Shown here one piece after another: positions 1-8,235 of a stretch of DNA of 64,000 bases. How positions within the stretch are numbered: position 1 is the first letter of the stretch; the number at the start of each line of letters is the position of its first letter. The DNA is from Mycolicibacterium aurum (GTDB lineage: Bacteria > Actinomycetota > Actinomycetes > Mycobacteriales > Mycobacteriaceae): NCBI GenBank assembly GCA_900078775.1, contig LT549889.1, forward strand, positions 5,208,001 to 5,272,000, written 5' to 3'. The position numbers were made by a program, and so were the translations under genes. The notes under the pieces are model-generated. The model did not search any database. It worked only from the letters and a program-made list of their open reading frames with translations, and had not been told where the DNA came from.

Positions 1-128
1 GGGCTGGATTCGGTCGCCGACGGACTGGATTCGGTTGTCGGCGAGGCGGGTTCGGTACCGCCCGAACAGCCCGTCAGCAGTGCCCATGCGCCGAGCAGGG
101 CGGCGGTACGGCGCAGAGAAGATGTCAC
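1..128 (-). CDS. Putative lipoprotein, N-terminus only (runs off left edge)
   Basis: Only the first ~42 codons are in the window. The GTG start (128-126) directly abuts the TGA of the upstream flippase-like gene (131-129), so the two are probably translationally coupled. The visible protein starts VTSSLRR, continues with a short hydrophobic stretch (AALLGAWALL) and a lipobox ending LLTGC, with the acylated Cys at residue 21. After that comes a Ser/Thr/Pro/Glu-rich linker containing the near-repeated TESSPSA. This is the classic layout of a mycobacterial cell-wall lipoprotein. The functional domain lies outside the window, so no role can be given. Confidence 0.7.
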   Translation of the reverse strand, partial: MTSSLRRTAALLGAWALLTGCSGGTEPASPTTESSPSATESS

Positions 129-1184
129 TCACGGCTCCTGAGGGGGTGGTTCGGGGGCGTCCGGGTCGACGTCCGCCTCGGTGCGGAACATGAAGAAGAA
201 CACCACCCAGCCGATCGCCGAGATGAAGATCCAGCTGACCATCCGGTAGATGAGCATGGCCGAGATCGCCGCGGCGAGCGTCATCCCGCTGGAGACCAGG
301 CCGGGTACCAGGACCGCCTCGACCACCAGCAGGCCGCCCGGCATCAGCGGGATGGATCCGACCGCGCGGGCGGCGGCATAGGCCACCGTCAGCGCGGCCA
401 GCGACGGGTGGCCGCCCGCGGCGTACGCGGCGAACGCCAGGCAGGCGACGTCGGCGATCCAGTTGAACAGTGACCAGCCGAACGCGTTGCCCAGTGCCCG
501 GCGGCTCAGCTTCACCGATTCCAGCTGGCGCAGCATCTCCCGCCACTTGTCCAGCCAGGTGTCGGCGGGCTTGTTGCGCAGCGAATTGAACCAGGCCAGC
601 AGCCGGACGCCGATCCCGTCGATCTGCTGCGGGTTGGACGCCACCGATTGGGCGAGCAACAGCAACAGGGCGAAACCGCCGAGGGTGAAGATCAGCGACA
701 GCGGATTCTTGCTGGCGCCCAACAGGAACGCGCCGCCGAGGCCCAGCAGCGCCAATCCGACGACCTGCAGCACCCCGGACATCACCAGCTGCCAGGACGC
801 CACCACCGGGGAGGCGCCCCAGATTCGTTGTTGCCGGTAGACGAAGGTGGCCGACAGCACCGGGCCGCCGGGCAGGGTGGTGGACAGCGCATTGCCGGCG
901 TAGAACGCGGCCTCGGACCGCCACTGCCGCACGGTGACCCCGGCCGACCGCAGCAGGGTGCGCTGGATCTGGGCGAAGCTGTGCATCGAGGCCATCGCCG
1001 CGACGGCGGCTGCCGCCACCCACCACCAGTTCGCCGACAGCAGGCTCTGCCAGGCCTTGGCCAGTTGATCCCAGACCAGCACGAGTTCGACGGTCAGTAC
1101 CGTCACCGCGACGCCGATGACGGCCCACCGGACCCACCAGTACTTGCCCCGCGGGTGCGCGTTCTGGCCAGGGGCGTCGCTCAT
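129..1184 (-). CDS. Flippase-like integral membrane protein (LPG synthase TM / UPF0104 family)
   Basis: This is a 351-residue polytopic membrane protein matching in position the M. tuberculosis gene Rv0204c. The sequence shows six to eight hydrophobic helices, including WAVIGVAVTVLTVELVLVW near the N-terminus, and the family-typical segment ALSTTLPGGPVLSATFVYRQ. Further on come SIPLMPGGLLVVEAVLVPGL and a C-terminal acidic/proline tail. I chose the ATG at 1184 (MSDAPGQ) because the longer in-frame extension upstream runs into the divergent AI-2E gene and is low-complexity His/Gln/Arg. The family is related to the membrane domain of lysyl-phosphatidylglycerol synthases (MprF) and is thought to move lipids across the bilayer; its substrate here is unknown. 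It shares a 96-bp divergent promoter region with the permease gene starting at 1281. Confidence 0.85.
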   Translation of the reverse strand: MSDAPGQNAHPRGKYWWVRWAVIGVAVTVLTVELVLVWDQLAKAWQSLLSANWWWVAAAAVAAMASMHSFAQIQRTLLRSAGVTVRQWRSEAAFYAGNALSTTLPGGPVLSATFVYRQQRIWGASPVVASWQLVMSGVLQVVGLALLGLGGAFLLGASKNPLSLIFTLGGFALLLLLAQSVASNPQQIDGIGVRLLAWFNSLRNKPADTWLDKWREMLRQLESVKLSRRALGNAFGWSLFNWIADVACLAFAAYAAGGHPSLAALTVAYAAARAVGSIPLMPGGLLVVEAVLVPGLVSSGMTLAAAISAMLIYRMVSWIFISAIGWVVFFFMFRTEADVDPDAPEPPPQEP

Positions 1185-1280
1185 CGGCGCGTCGTGCGAC
1201 ACACGGTAAGAGTAACGGCGTGCCCCCCGGCTACCGGTCGCATCCCACGGCGCGCCGCATCCCGGTCGTACGGTAGCCCC

Positions 1281-2426
1281 ATGTCGATAGATTCGGTCGC
1301 AGACCAGTCGGTGCATCCGCTCGTCCGCAAGGGGGCGGCGTGGGCCTGGCGGCTGCTGGTCCTGGGTGCGGCGGTGATGTTCCTGCTGTGGGTGACCAGC
1401 CACATCCTCCTGATCGTGGTCCCGGTGGCGCTGGCGGCCATGTTCGCCGCGCTGCTGCTGCCGGCGGTGGATGCGCTGGCCGCGCGCCGGGTGCCCCGCG
1501 GTGGCGCGGTGGCGCTGGTCCTGCTCGGCGCCATCGCCGGGGTCGGCGGCATCCTCAGTTTCGTTGTCAGTCAATTCATCTCGGGCCTACCGGCGCTGGC
1601 GGAGCAGGTTGCCGCCAGCGTGGACGGGGTGCGGAACTGGCTGATCGAGGGCCCGCTGCACCTGAGCCGGGACCAGATCGACCACGCCGGTGACGAGTTG
1701 ATCCGCACCCTGCAGGAGAACCAGGCCCGGGTCACCAGCGGGGCGCTGTCCACGGCGGCCACCGTGACCGAGATCCTCACCGGCGCACTGCTGGTGCTGT
1801 TCACCCTGATCTTCCTGCTGCTGGGCGGGCGGGCCATCTTCGCCTACGTCACCCAGATCTTCCCGTCCTCGGTGCGCGAGCGCGTGCGCGACGCCGGCCG
1901 GGCCGGCTTCAACTCGCTGACCGGCTACGTGCGGGCCACCTGCCTGGTGGCCCTGGTCGACGCGGTCGGGATCGGCACCGGCCTGGCCATCATGGGGGTG
2001 CCGCTGGCACTGCCGCTGGCCTCGCTGGTGTTCCTGGGCGCCTTCGTCCCACTGATCGGCGCGGTGCTCACCGGCGGGGTGGCCGTCATCGTGGCGCTGA
2101 TCGCCAAGGGCTGGGTCTACGCGCTGATCACCCTGGGGCTCATCCTGGCCGTGCAACAGCTGGAATCCCATGTGCTGCAACCGGTCGTGATGGGCCGGGC
2201 GGTGGCCGTGCACCCGCTGGCGGTGGTGCTGGCCATCGCCGCCGGCGGCGTGCTGGCAGGCATCGTCGGCGCCCTGCTCGCGGTACCCGTCCTCGCCGTG
2301 CTCAACAGCGCGGTCCGGGTGCTGCTGGCACCCGACCCGCAAGCCGAGCAGGAACAGGTGGCAGCCGAACTGGAGCCCGAAGGCCTTACAGACGCCCCTC
2401 CCGGCGAAGCAGATCCGCCGCGCTGA
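1281..2426 (+). CDS. AI-2E family transporter (Rv0205-like permease)
   Basis: This 381-residue membrane protein belongs to the AI-2E/PerM family. It has paired N-terminal helices (LLVLGAAVMFLLWV; ILLIVVPVALAAMFAALLL), a soluble middle domain (about residues 100-150), and a C-terminal block with the family signature GAFVPLIGAVLTGG and LESHVLQPVVMGRAVAVHPLAVVLAIAAGG split across two helices. The ATG at 1281 gives the usual family length; upstream reading in this frame is arginine/glutamine-rich shadow. The tail (PDPQAEQEQ...) is acidic. Its last 41 bases overlap the 3' end of mmpL3 on the other strand, so the two messages are convergent. The family includes small-molecule and Na+/H+ exporters; the substrate cannot be told from sequence. 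Confidence 0.88.
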   Translation: MSIDSVADQSVHPLVRKGAAWAWRLLVLGAAVMFLLWVTSHILLIVVPVALAAMFAALLLPAVDALAARRVPRGGAVALVLLGAIAGVGGILSFVVSQFISGLPALAEQVAASVDGVRNWLIEGPLHLSRDQIDHAGDELIRTLQENQARVTSGALSTAATVTEILTGALLVLFTLIFLLLGGRAIFAYVTQIFPSSVRERVRDAGRAGFNSLTGYVRATCLVALVDAVGIGTGLAIMGVPLALPLASLVFLGAFVPLIGAVLTGGVAVIVALIAKGWVYALITLGLILAVQQLESHVLQPVVMGRAVAVHPLAVVLAIAAGGVLAGIVGALLAVPVLAVLNSAVRVLLAPDPQAEQEQVAAELEPEGLTDAPPGEADPPR

Positions 2427-5400
2427 CACCGCCGCCACGCCGCGTCGGCGCGTCATCGGCCTCGCGGGTGTCGATCTTCTCGGTCGGCTCCGGATCACCC
2501 GGGGCGCGCTGCGCCGGGATGGCGGTCGTCGGCTCGCTGCCCGGATCTCCGAGGGCCCGGGTCGGCTCGGCCGAAGGCCGCACCGGCGGAGCCGGATTGG
2601 CGGTCGGCATCGCGGTGGTCGGCGCGTTGCCGCGCAGCTCGCCCAGCCACGACTCGATCTCGCGACGTTCCCGGCCGGGATTCGGCTCCACCCGCGGAGC
2701 CCGCTCGGTCGGCGCGGCGTTGACGGCGTTGATGGCCGTCGTCGTCGCCGAATCCGGTTGCGCGGCAAAGCGAGTGGTCGGTGCCTCCGGCGCGGGGCCG
2801 GGCGCCGCGGTGGGGATGCGGGAGGTGCCGGCGGCCGACGGGCCCGACGGGCGGACCGGGGGCAGCGGACCCCGCGCACCCGGAGTCGGGTGGCCCGGAT
2901 CGTGCTGGACCGGCGGGTGGGCCGGGGCACCGGCGCCGACCAGGGCCGCCTGATCGGCGACCTCGTGCTCGGTTTCGCGCAGCGTCGGTCGTTTGCGCTC
3001 GTCGGGCAGTTCGGTCTCACCCAGGCCGAGCTTCTCCTGCACCCGGCGCATCCAGCGAGGTGCCCACCAGCAATCGTCGCCGAGCAGCTTCATGATGGCC
3101 GGCACCAGGAACATACGGACCACGGTGGCGTCCAGCAGCAACGCGATGAGCAGGCCGAAGGCCAGGTACTTCATCATGACCAGGTCGGAGAACACGAATG
3201 CACCCGCCACCACGGCCAGCACCAGCGCGGCACCGGTGATGAGGCGACCGGTGGTCGCGGTGCCGATCCGAATCGCCTCCGCGGTCGACAGACCACGCGC
3301 CCGGGCCTCCACCATGCGGGACACCAGGAACACCTCGTAGTCGGTGGACAGACCCCAGATCACCGCGATGATCAGGCCGATCATCGGCGCCATCAGCGGC
3401 TGCGGGGTGTAGTTCATCAGCCCGGAGCCGTGGCCCTCGACGAACATCCAGGTCAGGATGCCCATCGTGGAGCCCAGTGTCAGGGCGCTCATCAGCGTCG
3501 CCTTGATGGGGAGCACGATCGAGCCGAAGGCCAGGAACATCAGGACCGTCGTGGTGACCACCAGCACCACCGCCATCAGCGGCAGCTTGGCGAACAGGCT
3601 GTGGATACTGTCCTGCTCCAGTGCCGGGGTACCGCCGACGGCGATCTCCAGACCCCGCGGGGGCTGGATGGAGCGCAGTTCCTCCATCTTGTCGCTCGCG
3701 TCGTTGCGGTTGATCAGGCCGTTCTGCAGCACCCGCACCGAGGGGTCCTTGGTGCCGGTCTCCTGAGCGGAGCGCTCCTGCCACATCTTGCTCGGATCGT
3801 TGTCCGGGTCGATGAAGCCGGAGACGGTCATCGCCTTGGCGCGCACCTCGGCCAGCTGCTGATCGGTGATCGGCTCGCCGTCCTCGCGCTGGATCACCAG
3901 GGTCAGCGGTTCGGTACGGAACCCGGGGAAGCTGCGGTCGAAGTCCTCCTGCGCGGAACGGACACTGTTGTCCGGCGGCAGATACTTCTCGCTGATGCCG
4001 CCGAGGGACAGTTGCCCCAACGGGATGACCAGCAGGATCAGCACGATCAGAATGGGTGCGGTGAAGGCGATGGGCCGCTTCATCACGACGTTGACCAGCT
4101 TGCCCCAGAAGCCCTTCTCGACCTCGGCGCGGGTCTTGGTCTTCTGTGTCTTCTCGGCCAGCCACTCCACCCACCAGACGATGGGGCCGCGGGCGAGCGG
4201 CACGTAGCGGGCCAGGGCGAGGCCGCCGGCGACCACGGCCACGAAGATGACCACGCCGAGCAGCACCCAGTACAGGCCGCCGCCCAGGGATTCCTTGTTG
4301 GCGATGGTGAAGTACGCCATCCAGCCGAGCAGGCCGACGTAGCCCAGGGTCAGGCCGATCACGGTCAGCGGCAGCCCCTGCTCACCGGTCTGGCGGATCT
4401 GCTTGCGGGCCCGGTGGCCGAGGAAGATGCCCACCGGCGGGACCAGCAGGCCGGCCGGGATGGAGGCGATGGCGAACTGGTTGGTGCGCGGGTTGGCCGG
4501 ATCGGAGGCGACCTCGTTCTGCACGAACTTCAGCAGCCAGCTGACGCCGAGCGCGTCGACGCGGGGGCCGAGGATGGCCAGCGCGGCGGGCAGCACGGTG
4601 ACCGACAGGATCGCGGCCAGCATGACCGACGCGATGATCGCGTAGGTGATCGACTTGAGGAAGCCCTGCGGGAACAACAGCAGCGGCACCGAGGACGCGA
4701 CCAGGATCACCGCGGAGAACATCACGGTGCGGCCCGAGGTCATCACCGCGCGGCGCACCGCCGCCTCGGTGTCGTAGCCCTCGGCGAGCTCCTCACGGAA
4801 CCGGCTCACCATGAACAGGCCGTAGTCGATGGCGATACCGAGACCCATCAGCGTCACGACGGGCTGGGCGAAGAAGTGCACCGGCATGACCTCGGCGAGC
4901 AGCCGCATGATGCCGAGCGCGCCGGCGATGGTCAGGCCGCCGATGAGGCCGGGCAGGGCTGCCGCGATGACGCCGCCGAAGACGAAGAACAGCACGACGC
5001 AGACCAGCGGGATCGCGGCCACCTCGGCGCGCTGCTGGTCCTCACCGATGGTCCCGGTCAGCTCGCTGGCCAGCGGCTGCAGACCGGCCAGTTGGATCTT
5101 GCCGTCGTTGATCTTGGCCAGTTCGGGCTCGATGGCCTGGTAGTTCTTCAGGATCTCGTCGTCGTTCTCGCCCTTGAGCGGGATGGAGACGAAGGTCTTG
5201 GACAGGTCGTCGGTCTTCATCTGCTGGACGGTCTCGGCCTCGGCATCGGGTGCGCGAAGCCAGCCGACCCAGCTGACGATCTGATCCTCGTTGTCGGCGA
5301 CCAGGTCGTTCAGTTCCCCGGTGACCTTCTTCATCCACTCCGGGTTGTCGACCTTCTCGCCGTCCGGCGGCGTGAGGATCGCGACCACGTGGCTGGTGCG

Positions 5401-5592
5401 GTCTCGGCCGTACACCTCGTCGCCGAGCAGCGATGCGCGTACTGATTCACTGGTCTCGTCATAGAAACCACTCTGGGTGACGTGGGAACCCAAACTGGCC
5501 CCATATACGCCGCCACCAAGGCACAGTGCCACCATGACCCCGATCACTATGTATCGGAATTGGTACACCGTTCGACCCCACCAGGCGAACAC
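2386..5592 (-). CDS. mmpL3: MmpL3, trehalose monomycolate transporter (RND/MMPL), with extra DUF4190-like insertion
   Basis: This is the essential proton-driven exporter of trehalose monomycolate across the inner membrane. The 1068 residues include both transmembrane Asp-Tyr pairs of the proton relay: D256-Y257 in GIAIDYGLF and D751-Y752 in GLSTDYEVF. Both periplasmic porter domains (about 40-185 and 530-665), the conserved SLGGISEKYLPP stretch, and a long Pro/Ala/Thr-rich cytosolic tail ending LLRREGRL are present. The GTG start is preceded by AAGGAG with 5-base spacing. It is ~120 residues longer than the M. tuberculosis protein (944 by memory) because about 105 residues (roughly 354-470, genomic 4183-4533) are inserted in the loop between TM6 and TM7. 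This insert has a DUF4190-like pair of hydrophobic helices around GHRARKQIRQTGEQG plus a third hydrophobic helix. It follows the NYN gene by 60 bp, in the order trmB - NYN - mmpL3. Confidence 0.97.
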   Translation of the reverse strand: MFAWWGRTVYQFRYIVIGVMVALCLGGGVYGASLGSHVTQSGFYDETSESVRASLLGDEVYGRDRTSHVVAILTPPDGEKVDNPEWMKKVTGELNDLVADNEDQIVSWVGWLRAPDAEAETVQQMKTDDLSKTFVSIPLKGENDDEILKNYQAIEPELAKINDGKIQLAGLQPLASELTGTIGEDQQRAEVAAIPLVCVVLFFVFGGVIAAALPGLIGGLTIAGALGIMRLLAEVMPVHFFAQPVVTLMGLGIAIDYGLFMVSRFREELAEGYDTEAAVRRAVMTSGRTVMFSAVILVASSVPLLLFPQGFLKSITYAIIASVMLAAILSVTVLPAALAILGPRVDALGVSWLLKFVQNEVASDPANPRTNQFAIASIPAGLLVPPVGIFLGHRARKQIRQTGEQGLPLTVIGLTLGYVGLLGWMAYFTIANKESLGGGLYWVLLGVVIFVAVVAGGLALARYVPLARGPIVWWVEWLAEKTQKTKTRAEVEKGFWGKLVNVVMKRPIAFTAPILIVLILLVIPLGQLSLGGISEKYLPPDNSVRSAQEDFDRSFPGFRTEPLTLVIQREDGEPITDQQLAEVRAKAMTVSGFIDPDNDPSKMWQERSAQETGTKDPSVRVLQNGLINRNDASDKMEELRSIQPPRGLEIAVGGTPALEQDSIHSLFAKLPLMAVVLVVTTTVLMFLAFGSIVLPIKATLMSALTLGSTMGILTWMFVEGHGSGLMNYTPQPLMAPMIGLIIAVIWGLSTDYEVFLVSRMVEARARGLSTAEAIRIGTATTGRLITGAALVLAVVAGAFVFSDLVMMKYLAFGLLIALLLDATVVRMFLVPAIMKLLGDDCWWAPRWMRRVQEKLGLGETELPDERKRPTLRETEHEVADQAALVGAGAPAHPPVQHDPGHPTPGARGPLPPVRPSGPSAAGTSRIPTAAPGPAPEAPTTRFAAQPDSATTTAINAVNAAPTERAPRVEPNPGRERREIESWLGELRGNAPTTAMPTANPAPPVRPSAEPTRALGDPGSEPTTAIPAQRAPGDPEPTEKIDTREADDAPTRRGGGVSAADLLRREGRL

Positions 5593-5652
5593 GTCAGCTC
5601 CTTATTTGTTCTTGATCTGATTCACGCTGCGCGTGCATGGTCACTTCTGTTG

Positions 5653-6354
5653 TCAGACGCGCGAGGTCAGCAGCGCGGACAACGGCCGGAACGGCTGCAG
5701 CCAAGCGCCCTGCTCGGGCAGCGAATCAAGGCCGATTCGCGGTAGCGGCTCCCGGAAGACACCAGGGATGTCCTCCAGGTCGACGAACTCCAAGCTATCC
5801 GACGCTAACGCCCAACTGGCATGTTCGCGAAATCCGAGCACCTGCACCGGAACGCCCTCGTGGGCGATCTCTTCGAGCGGCGCGCGGAACGCCTGACCGT
5901 CCGCGGATGCCACCACCACACCGGCCAGGCCCTCGCTGCGACGCAGCGCGATGTGGTCGAGCATGTCGCTGTCGACGTCACTGTCTTCGTCGATCTTCGG
6001 CTTGGCGAAGACCGCGAAGCCCACGTTACGCAACGCCTCCACCCATGGGCGGACGACATCGGCGCTACCTGGGGCGATGTTGGTGAAGACGGTGGCTTCG
6101 GGCTCCAACGACAGCGTCGTGGACGGTGCCGAGTCCCGCTGGCTGGACAGTTCGGCGGTCCGGTTCAGCAGCCAGCGGCCCAGCGCGTCGAACCGGGGGC
6201 GGTGCGCGGCGGTGGGCCGGCCGCCCAGGATGGACCCCAGCCCCATGTCGAGGTTGGGGGCGTCCCAGACCAGCAGCACCCGTTGGGTTGCGGGCGCCGC
6301 GGACGCCGGCGGCGTCTCGATTTCGGGGGTTTCCGGGTCGATCTCCACACTCAT
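5653..6354 (-). CDS. NYN-domain (PIN-like) protein, Rv0207c-like putative ribonuclease
   Basis: This 233-residue cytosolic protein has a NYN fold. After a proline-rich N-terminus comes the first metal-site motif LLVWDAPNLDMG (about residues 27-38). Next are FAVFAKPKIDEDSDVDSDM, whose acidic residues fit the PIN/NYN active site, and SEGLAGVVVASADGQAF, the typical third strand and Asp. NYN proteins are Mg2+-dependent RNases of the YacP/NYN class; activity is inferred, not shown. Its ATG overlaps the trmB stop by four bases (ATGA), so it is translated with trmB. It lies 60 bp upstream of mmpL3. The link of tRNA modification, an RNase-like protein and mycolate export is conserved in mycobacteria as I recall, though no functional connection is known to me. 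Confidence 0.85.
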   Translation of the reverse strand: MSVEIDPETPEIETPPASAAPATQRVLLVWDAPNLDMGLGSILGGRPTAAHRPRFDALGRWLLNRTAELSSQRDSAPSTTLSLEPEATVFTNIAPGSADVVRPWVEALRNVGFAVFAKPKIDEDSDVDSDMLDHIALRRSEGLAGVVVASADGQAFRAPLEEIAHEGVPVQVLGFREHASWALASDSLEFVDLEDIPGVFREPLPRIGLDSLPEQGAWLQPFRPLSALLTSRV

Positions 6355-7136
6355 ATGCGCTCCCAGAGGAGTTCGGTGACGATGGGACCGGCCAGCGCCT
6401 TGCGCTCGTATTTCGTCTCGGGCCTGGCCACCGATATCGGGAGTTGCTGGTCGGGCCCGACGCGACGCAGCCGGGGTTCGGCGTCGCCGACCTCGGCGAT
6501 GTGCTCGGCGTACTCCATGTGGTCGGTCGCCGCGTGCAGGATGCCGCCGGGTTTGAGCCGGTCGGCGATCAGCGCCATCGTCGCGGTCTGGAAGAACCGG
6601 CGCTTGTGGTGGCGGGCCTTGGGCCAGGGGTCCGGGAAGTACACCCGCACCCCGGTCAGCGATTCCGCAGGCAGCGAGTGTTCGAGCACGTCGACGCCGT
6701 CACCGCGGACCAGCCGGATGTTCGGGATGCCGTCCCGGTCGATGACGCCGAGCAGCTGGCCGAGCCCCTTCTTGTAGACCTCCACGGCGATGACGTCGAG
6801 GTCGGGCTCCTGCTGGGCCATCGCCGCGGTGGAGACCCCGGTGCCGCAGCCGATCTCCAGGATCAGCGGGGCCTGCCGGCCGAACCACCCGGCGGGGTCC
6901 AGCACGACCGGGTTGCCCCCGCCGTCGCGGGCCTCGGTGCCGATCTGCGGCCACAGCCGTTCCCAGGTCTGCTGCTGGCCGGCGGACAGGGTGGAGCGGC
7001 GGGACCTGAAGCTGGTGATACGTCGCGCGTGGGGGGAGGCAGAGGTCGCGTGAGAGGCGGGAGAAGCGTCCGCACCGGGGGCAGGTGCCTCCCCGGCCTC
7101 CTCGCGCTGGGCATACATCGGTCCATCGTCGCTCAT
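6351..7136 (-). CDS. trmB: tRNA (guanine-N7-)-methyltransferase
   Basis: This enzyme methylates G46 of tRNA variable loops using S-adenosylmethionine. The 261-residue protein has a disordered Ala/Ser-rich N-terminus (1-50), and the SAM motif LILEIGCGTGVS at 91-102. The acidic post-II strand (VIAVEVYKKG) and the family hallmark VYFPDPWPKARHHKRR around 165-180 follow. The C-terminal TKYERKALAG is the TrmB tail. The ATG at 7136 was preferred; an internal ATG 18 bases downstream is possible. The gene is first in the leftward trmB-NYN-mmpL3 group and is divergent from the dynamin-like pair beginning at about 7291. Family identity is strong. Confidence 0.95.
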   Translation of the reverse strand: MSDDGPMYAQREEAGEAPAPGADASPASHATSASPHARRITSFRSRRSTLSAGQQQTWERLWPQIGTEARDGGGNPVVLDPAGWFGRQAPLILEIGCGTGVSTAAMAQQEPDLDVIAVEVYKKGLGQLLGVIDRDGIPNIRLVRGDGVDVLEHSLPAESLTGVRVYFPDPWPKARHHKRRFFQTATMALIADRLKPGGILHAATDHMEYAEHIAEVGDAEPRLRRVGPDQQLPISVARPETKYERKALAGPIVTELLWERI

Positions 7137-7290
7137 CTAGTCAGATGTACCCGCATCGTGGCCCAGATTGATACCCAACAGTTGTCTTGGCGGGGTTATG
7201 TCTCAAAACACTGTCCGGCGGGGTGTCCTGGCGATGTCACGATCAGATGTGAGCGGTGGTGTCGGTGCAACGCATGTGAAGGGGCCGGGG

Positions 7291-8235
7291 ATGGATCTGG
7301 ACGACTTCGTCACGGAGTTGTCCGCGCACGCCCGAGAAGCCCCGCTGCCCGATCTGATCCCGGTCGTCGCGGGGTTGCGTCGCCCGCTCACCGTCCGCAC
7401 CGTGGGCCGTGCCGGGGTGGGCGTGCGCACCGTGACCGCCGCGCTGCGGGCCTCCGGGGTGCCGACGGTGTCCGGCCGGGCCGACATGGACGTGCTGGTC
7501 ATCGCCGAAGTCGCGAAACCCGAGGACTGCCGCACCGCCGCCGCGGCGACCCGGCCCCTGCTGATGGTCCTGAACAAGGCCGACCTGCTCGGGGCCGCGG
7601 CGGCCGAGCGGGCCGCCCGGGTGCAGCGACTGACCGGGGTGCGCACCGTCCCGATGTCGGCGCTGCACGCCGTCGCCGCCCCGGGCCCCGCCCAGCTCGC
7701 GGCGCTGCGCGTGCTGGCCGCCGACCCCGCCGACCTGAGCAGCGCGGATGCGTTCCGGGTGGCCCCGCACCGGCTGGACGCCGGCACCCGGACCGCACTG
7801 CTCGCCGACCTGGACCTGGTCGGGGTCGCGGAGCTGACCGCGGCGATCCGCGCGGGGCAGGACGGGCCGGCACTGGCCGCCCGGCTGCGTCGGCTCGGCA
7901 ACATCGACGAGGTGCACGCCGGCCTGCGCGCGGTGTCGGCTGCCCTTCGGTACCGCCGGCTGCAGTCCGCGCTGACGCGGCTACGGACGCAGGCCGCCCG
8001 GACCGGGGATCAGCGGCTGGCCGCCATCCTGGCCGGGGACGCGGCGGTGCTCGCCGCCGCGAGCGCGGCGACCGAGGTACTGGCGGCCGACGGCCTGGAC
8101 GCCTGCTCGGGTGAGCCGGTGCAGCGCGCGGTGCGGTGGCAGCGCTACAGCCGCGGGCCGGTCAACGTGCTGCACCGCCGGTGCGGAGCGGATGTGGCGC
8201 GCGGCGCCCTGCGGATGGTCGGGGACCGGGCGTGA
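7291..8235 (+). CDS. Dynamin-like GTPase-related protein A (Rv0209-like), degenerate P-loop
   Basis: This protein of about 314 residues resembles the GTPase half of bacterial dynamin-like proteins. The P-loop position reads VGRAGVGVRT, so the invariant Walker lysine is absent. The G4 specificity motif NKAD is intact (LLMVLNKADLLG), and a strand-DVLVIAEV segment occupies the G3 position. The rest is Ala/Arg-rich helix, as expected of a stalk. The ATG at 7291 has GAAGGGG six bases upstream; an alternative ATG at 7198 would add 31 poorly structured residues. The stop overlaps the GTG of the next gene (GTGA), so both are made together. It matches Rv0209 in position. GTP hydrolysis is doubtful given the missing lysine; a structural role is as likely. 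Confidence 0.72.
   Translation: MDLDDFVTELSAHAREAPLPDLIPVVAGLRRPLTVRTVGRAGVGVRTVTAALRASGVPTVSGRADMDVLVIAEVAKPEDCRTAAAATRPLLMVLNKADLLGAAAAERAARVQRLTGVRTVPMSALHAVAAPGPAQLAALRVLAADPADLSSADAFRVAPHRLDAGTRTALLADLDLVGVAELTAAIRAGQDGPALAARLRRLGNIDEVHAGLRAVSAALRYRRLQSALTRLRTQAARTGDQRLAAILAGDAAVLAAASAATEVLAADGLDACSGEPVQRAVRWQRYSRGPVNVLHRRCGADVARGALRMVGDRA

Noticed and set aside
2758..5445. 895-codon open frame on the + strand
   Set aside because: Antisense to mmpL3; product is Gln/His/Arg/Asp low-complexity typical of the third-position complement of a GC-rich gene.
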